Shown here piece after piece: positions 6,821 through 6,931 of a stretch of 6,931 bases of DNA. This stretch comes from an uncultured Eubacteriales bacterium (GTDB taxonomy: Bacteria > Bacillota > Clostridia > Oscillospirales > Acutalibacteraceae): assembly GCA_900316925.1 (NCBI GenBank), contig ONEU01000143.1, positions 1-6,931 of the forward strand, given 5' to 3'. The position numbers were made by a program, and so were the translations under genes. The notes under the pieces are model-generated. The model saw only the letters and a list, made by a program, of their open reading frames with translations. It searched no databases and was not told where the DNA came from. Every line of letters begins with the position of its first letter. The stretch's first letter is position 1.

Positions 6821-6884
6821 CGCCGTCTGCGGACGCCGACCAGGGGCGCCGCCCCTGGACCCTGCCAGCCTTTGGAAAGGCTGG
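6821..6884 (-). repeat. Cluster of three GC-rich hairpins, probable dispersed intergenic repeat
   Basis: Three inverted repeats lie nearly back to back. CCAGCCTT pairs with AAGGCTGG (6865-6872 with 6877-6884, four-base loop). CCAGGGGC pairs with GCCCCTGG (6840-6847 with 6851-6858, three-base loop). CGCCGTC pairs with GACGCCG with one mismatch (6821-6827 with 6832-6838). Neither orientation has a clean T run, so it is not a standard terminator. The order and wording resemble a repeat I recall as frequent between genes in Ruminococcaceae genomes, often just after stop codons; that is memory, not a search. It lies upstream of nadD and could affect read-through or mRNA processing. The rest of 6788-6931 shows no promoter that I can support. 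Confidence 0.7.
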
Positions 6885-6893
6885 ACCGAAACT

Positions 6894-6931
6894 TTATTTC
6901 CTGTGGTTGACCATCAGCTTTTGTACAAGGA
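6894..6931 (-). CDS. Possible last codons of an upstream gene, cut by window edge
   Basis: One minus-strand frame enters from the right edge and ends LVQKLMVNHRK followed by TAA at 6896-6894, ten bases before the hairpin cluster. This is the position expected for the 3' end of a co-directional gene. It is only 11 complete codons, too short to identify. A second frame is also open here and runs through the hairpins, so the assignment is tentative. Confidence 0.25.
   Translation of the reverse strand, partial: LVQKLMVNHRK

Noticed and set aside
6790..6930. Minus-strand frame open through the hairpin cluster from the right edge
   Set aside because: It crosses three palindromes and ends near the nadD start. 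The frame ending at 6894, just before the repeat, is the more natural gene end, though neither is certain.

Overview
The window holds four complete genes and one gene cut by the left edge, all on the minus strand, so transcription runs from high to low coordinates. There may also be the last few codons of another gene at the right edge. No plus-strand gene is credible. The protein families, the strong AAGGAGG/GGAGGT ribosome binding sites, the GC-rich coding DNA beside AT-rich intergenic DNA, and the GC-rich hairpin cluster near the right end all suggest a Clostridia chromosome, probably Oscillospiraceae/Ruminococcaceae. That placement is inferred from memory of similar genomes, not from a search.

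Reading in the direction of transcription, 6788-6931 contains a cluster of three hairpins, just after a possible stop codon of an upstream gene. Next come nadD (NAD biosynthesis), a CPBP/CAAX-type intramembrane protease, an FHA-domain/SEDS fusion (FtsW/RodA/SpoVE superfamily) and a short class B penicillin-binding protein. These four are tightly spaced (5, 60 and 26 bases between genes) and end at a clear intrinsic terminator at 2191-2223, so they look like one operon. A separate promoter at 2098-2126 then drives an EF-G-like translational GTPase that runs off the left edge about 20-40 residues before its expected end.

The SEDS protein and the PBP form a classic polymerase/transpeptidase pair for peptidoglycan synthesis. 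The unusual part is that a membrane-anchored FHA phosphopeptide-binding domain is built into the SEDS protein. This resembles a fusion of the separate fhaB and rodA genes of actinobacterial pknB/pbpA clusters, and it suggests control by a Ser/Thr kinase encoded elsewhere. The SEDS protein also has His where the essential catalytic Asp of RodA/FtsW is expected. The EF-G-like protein departs from canonical EF-G in two GTPase motifs, with Leu in place of the catalytic His and a broken NKxD motif. These departures are the most interesting points in the window. There is no mobile element, CRISPR array, tRNA or rRNA that I can support.
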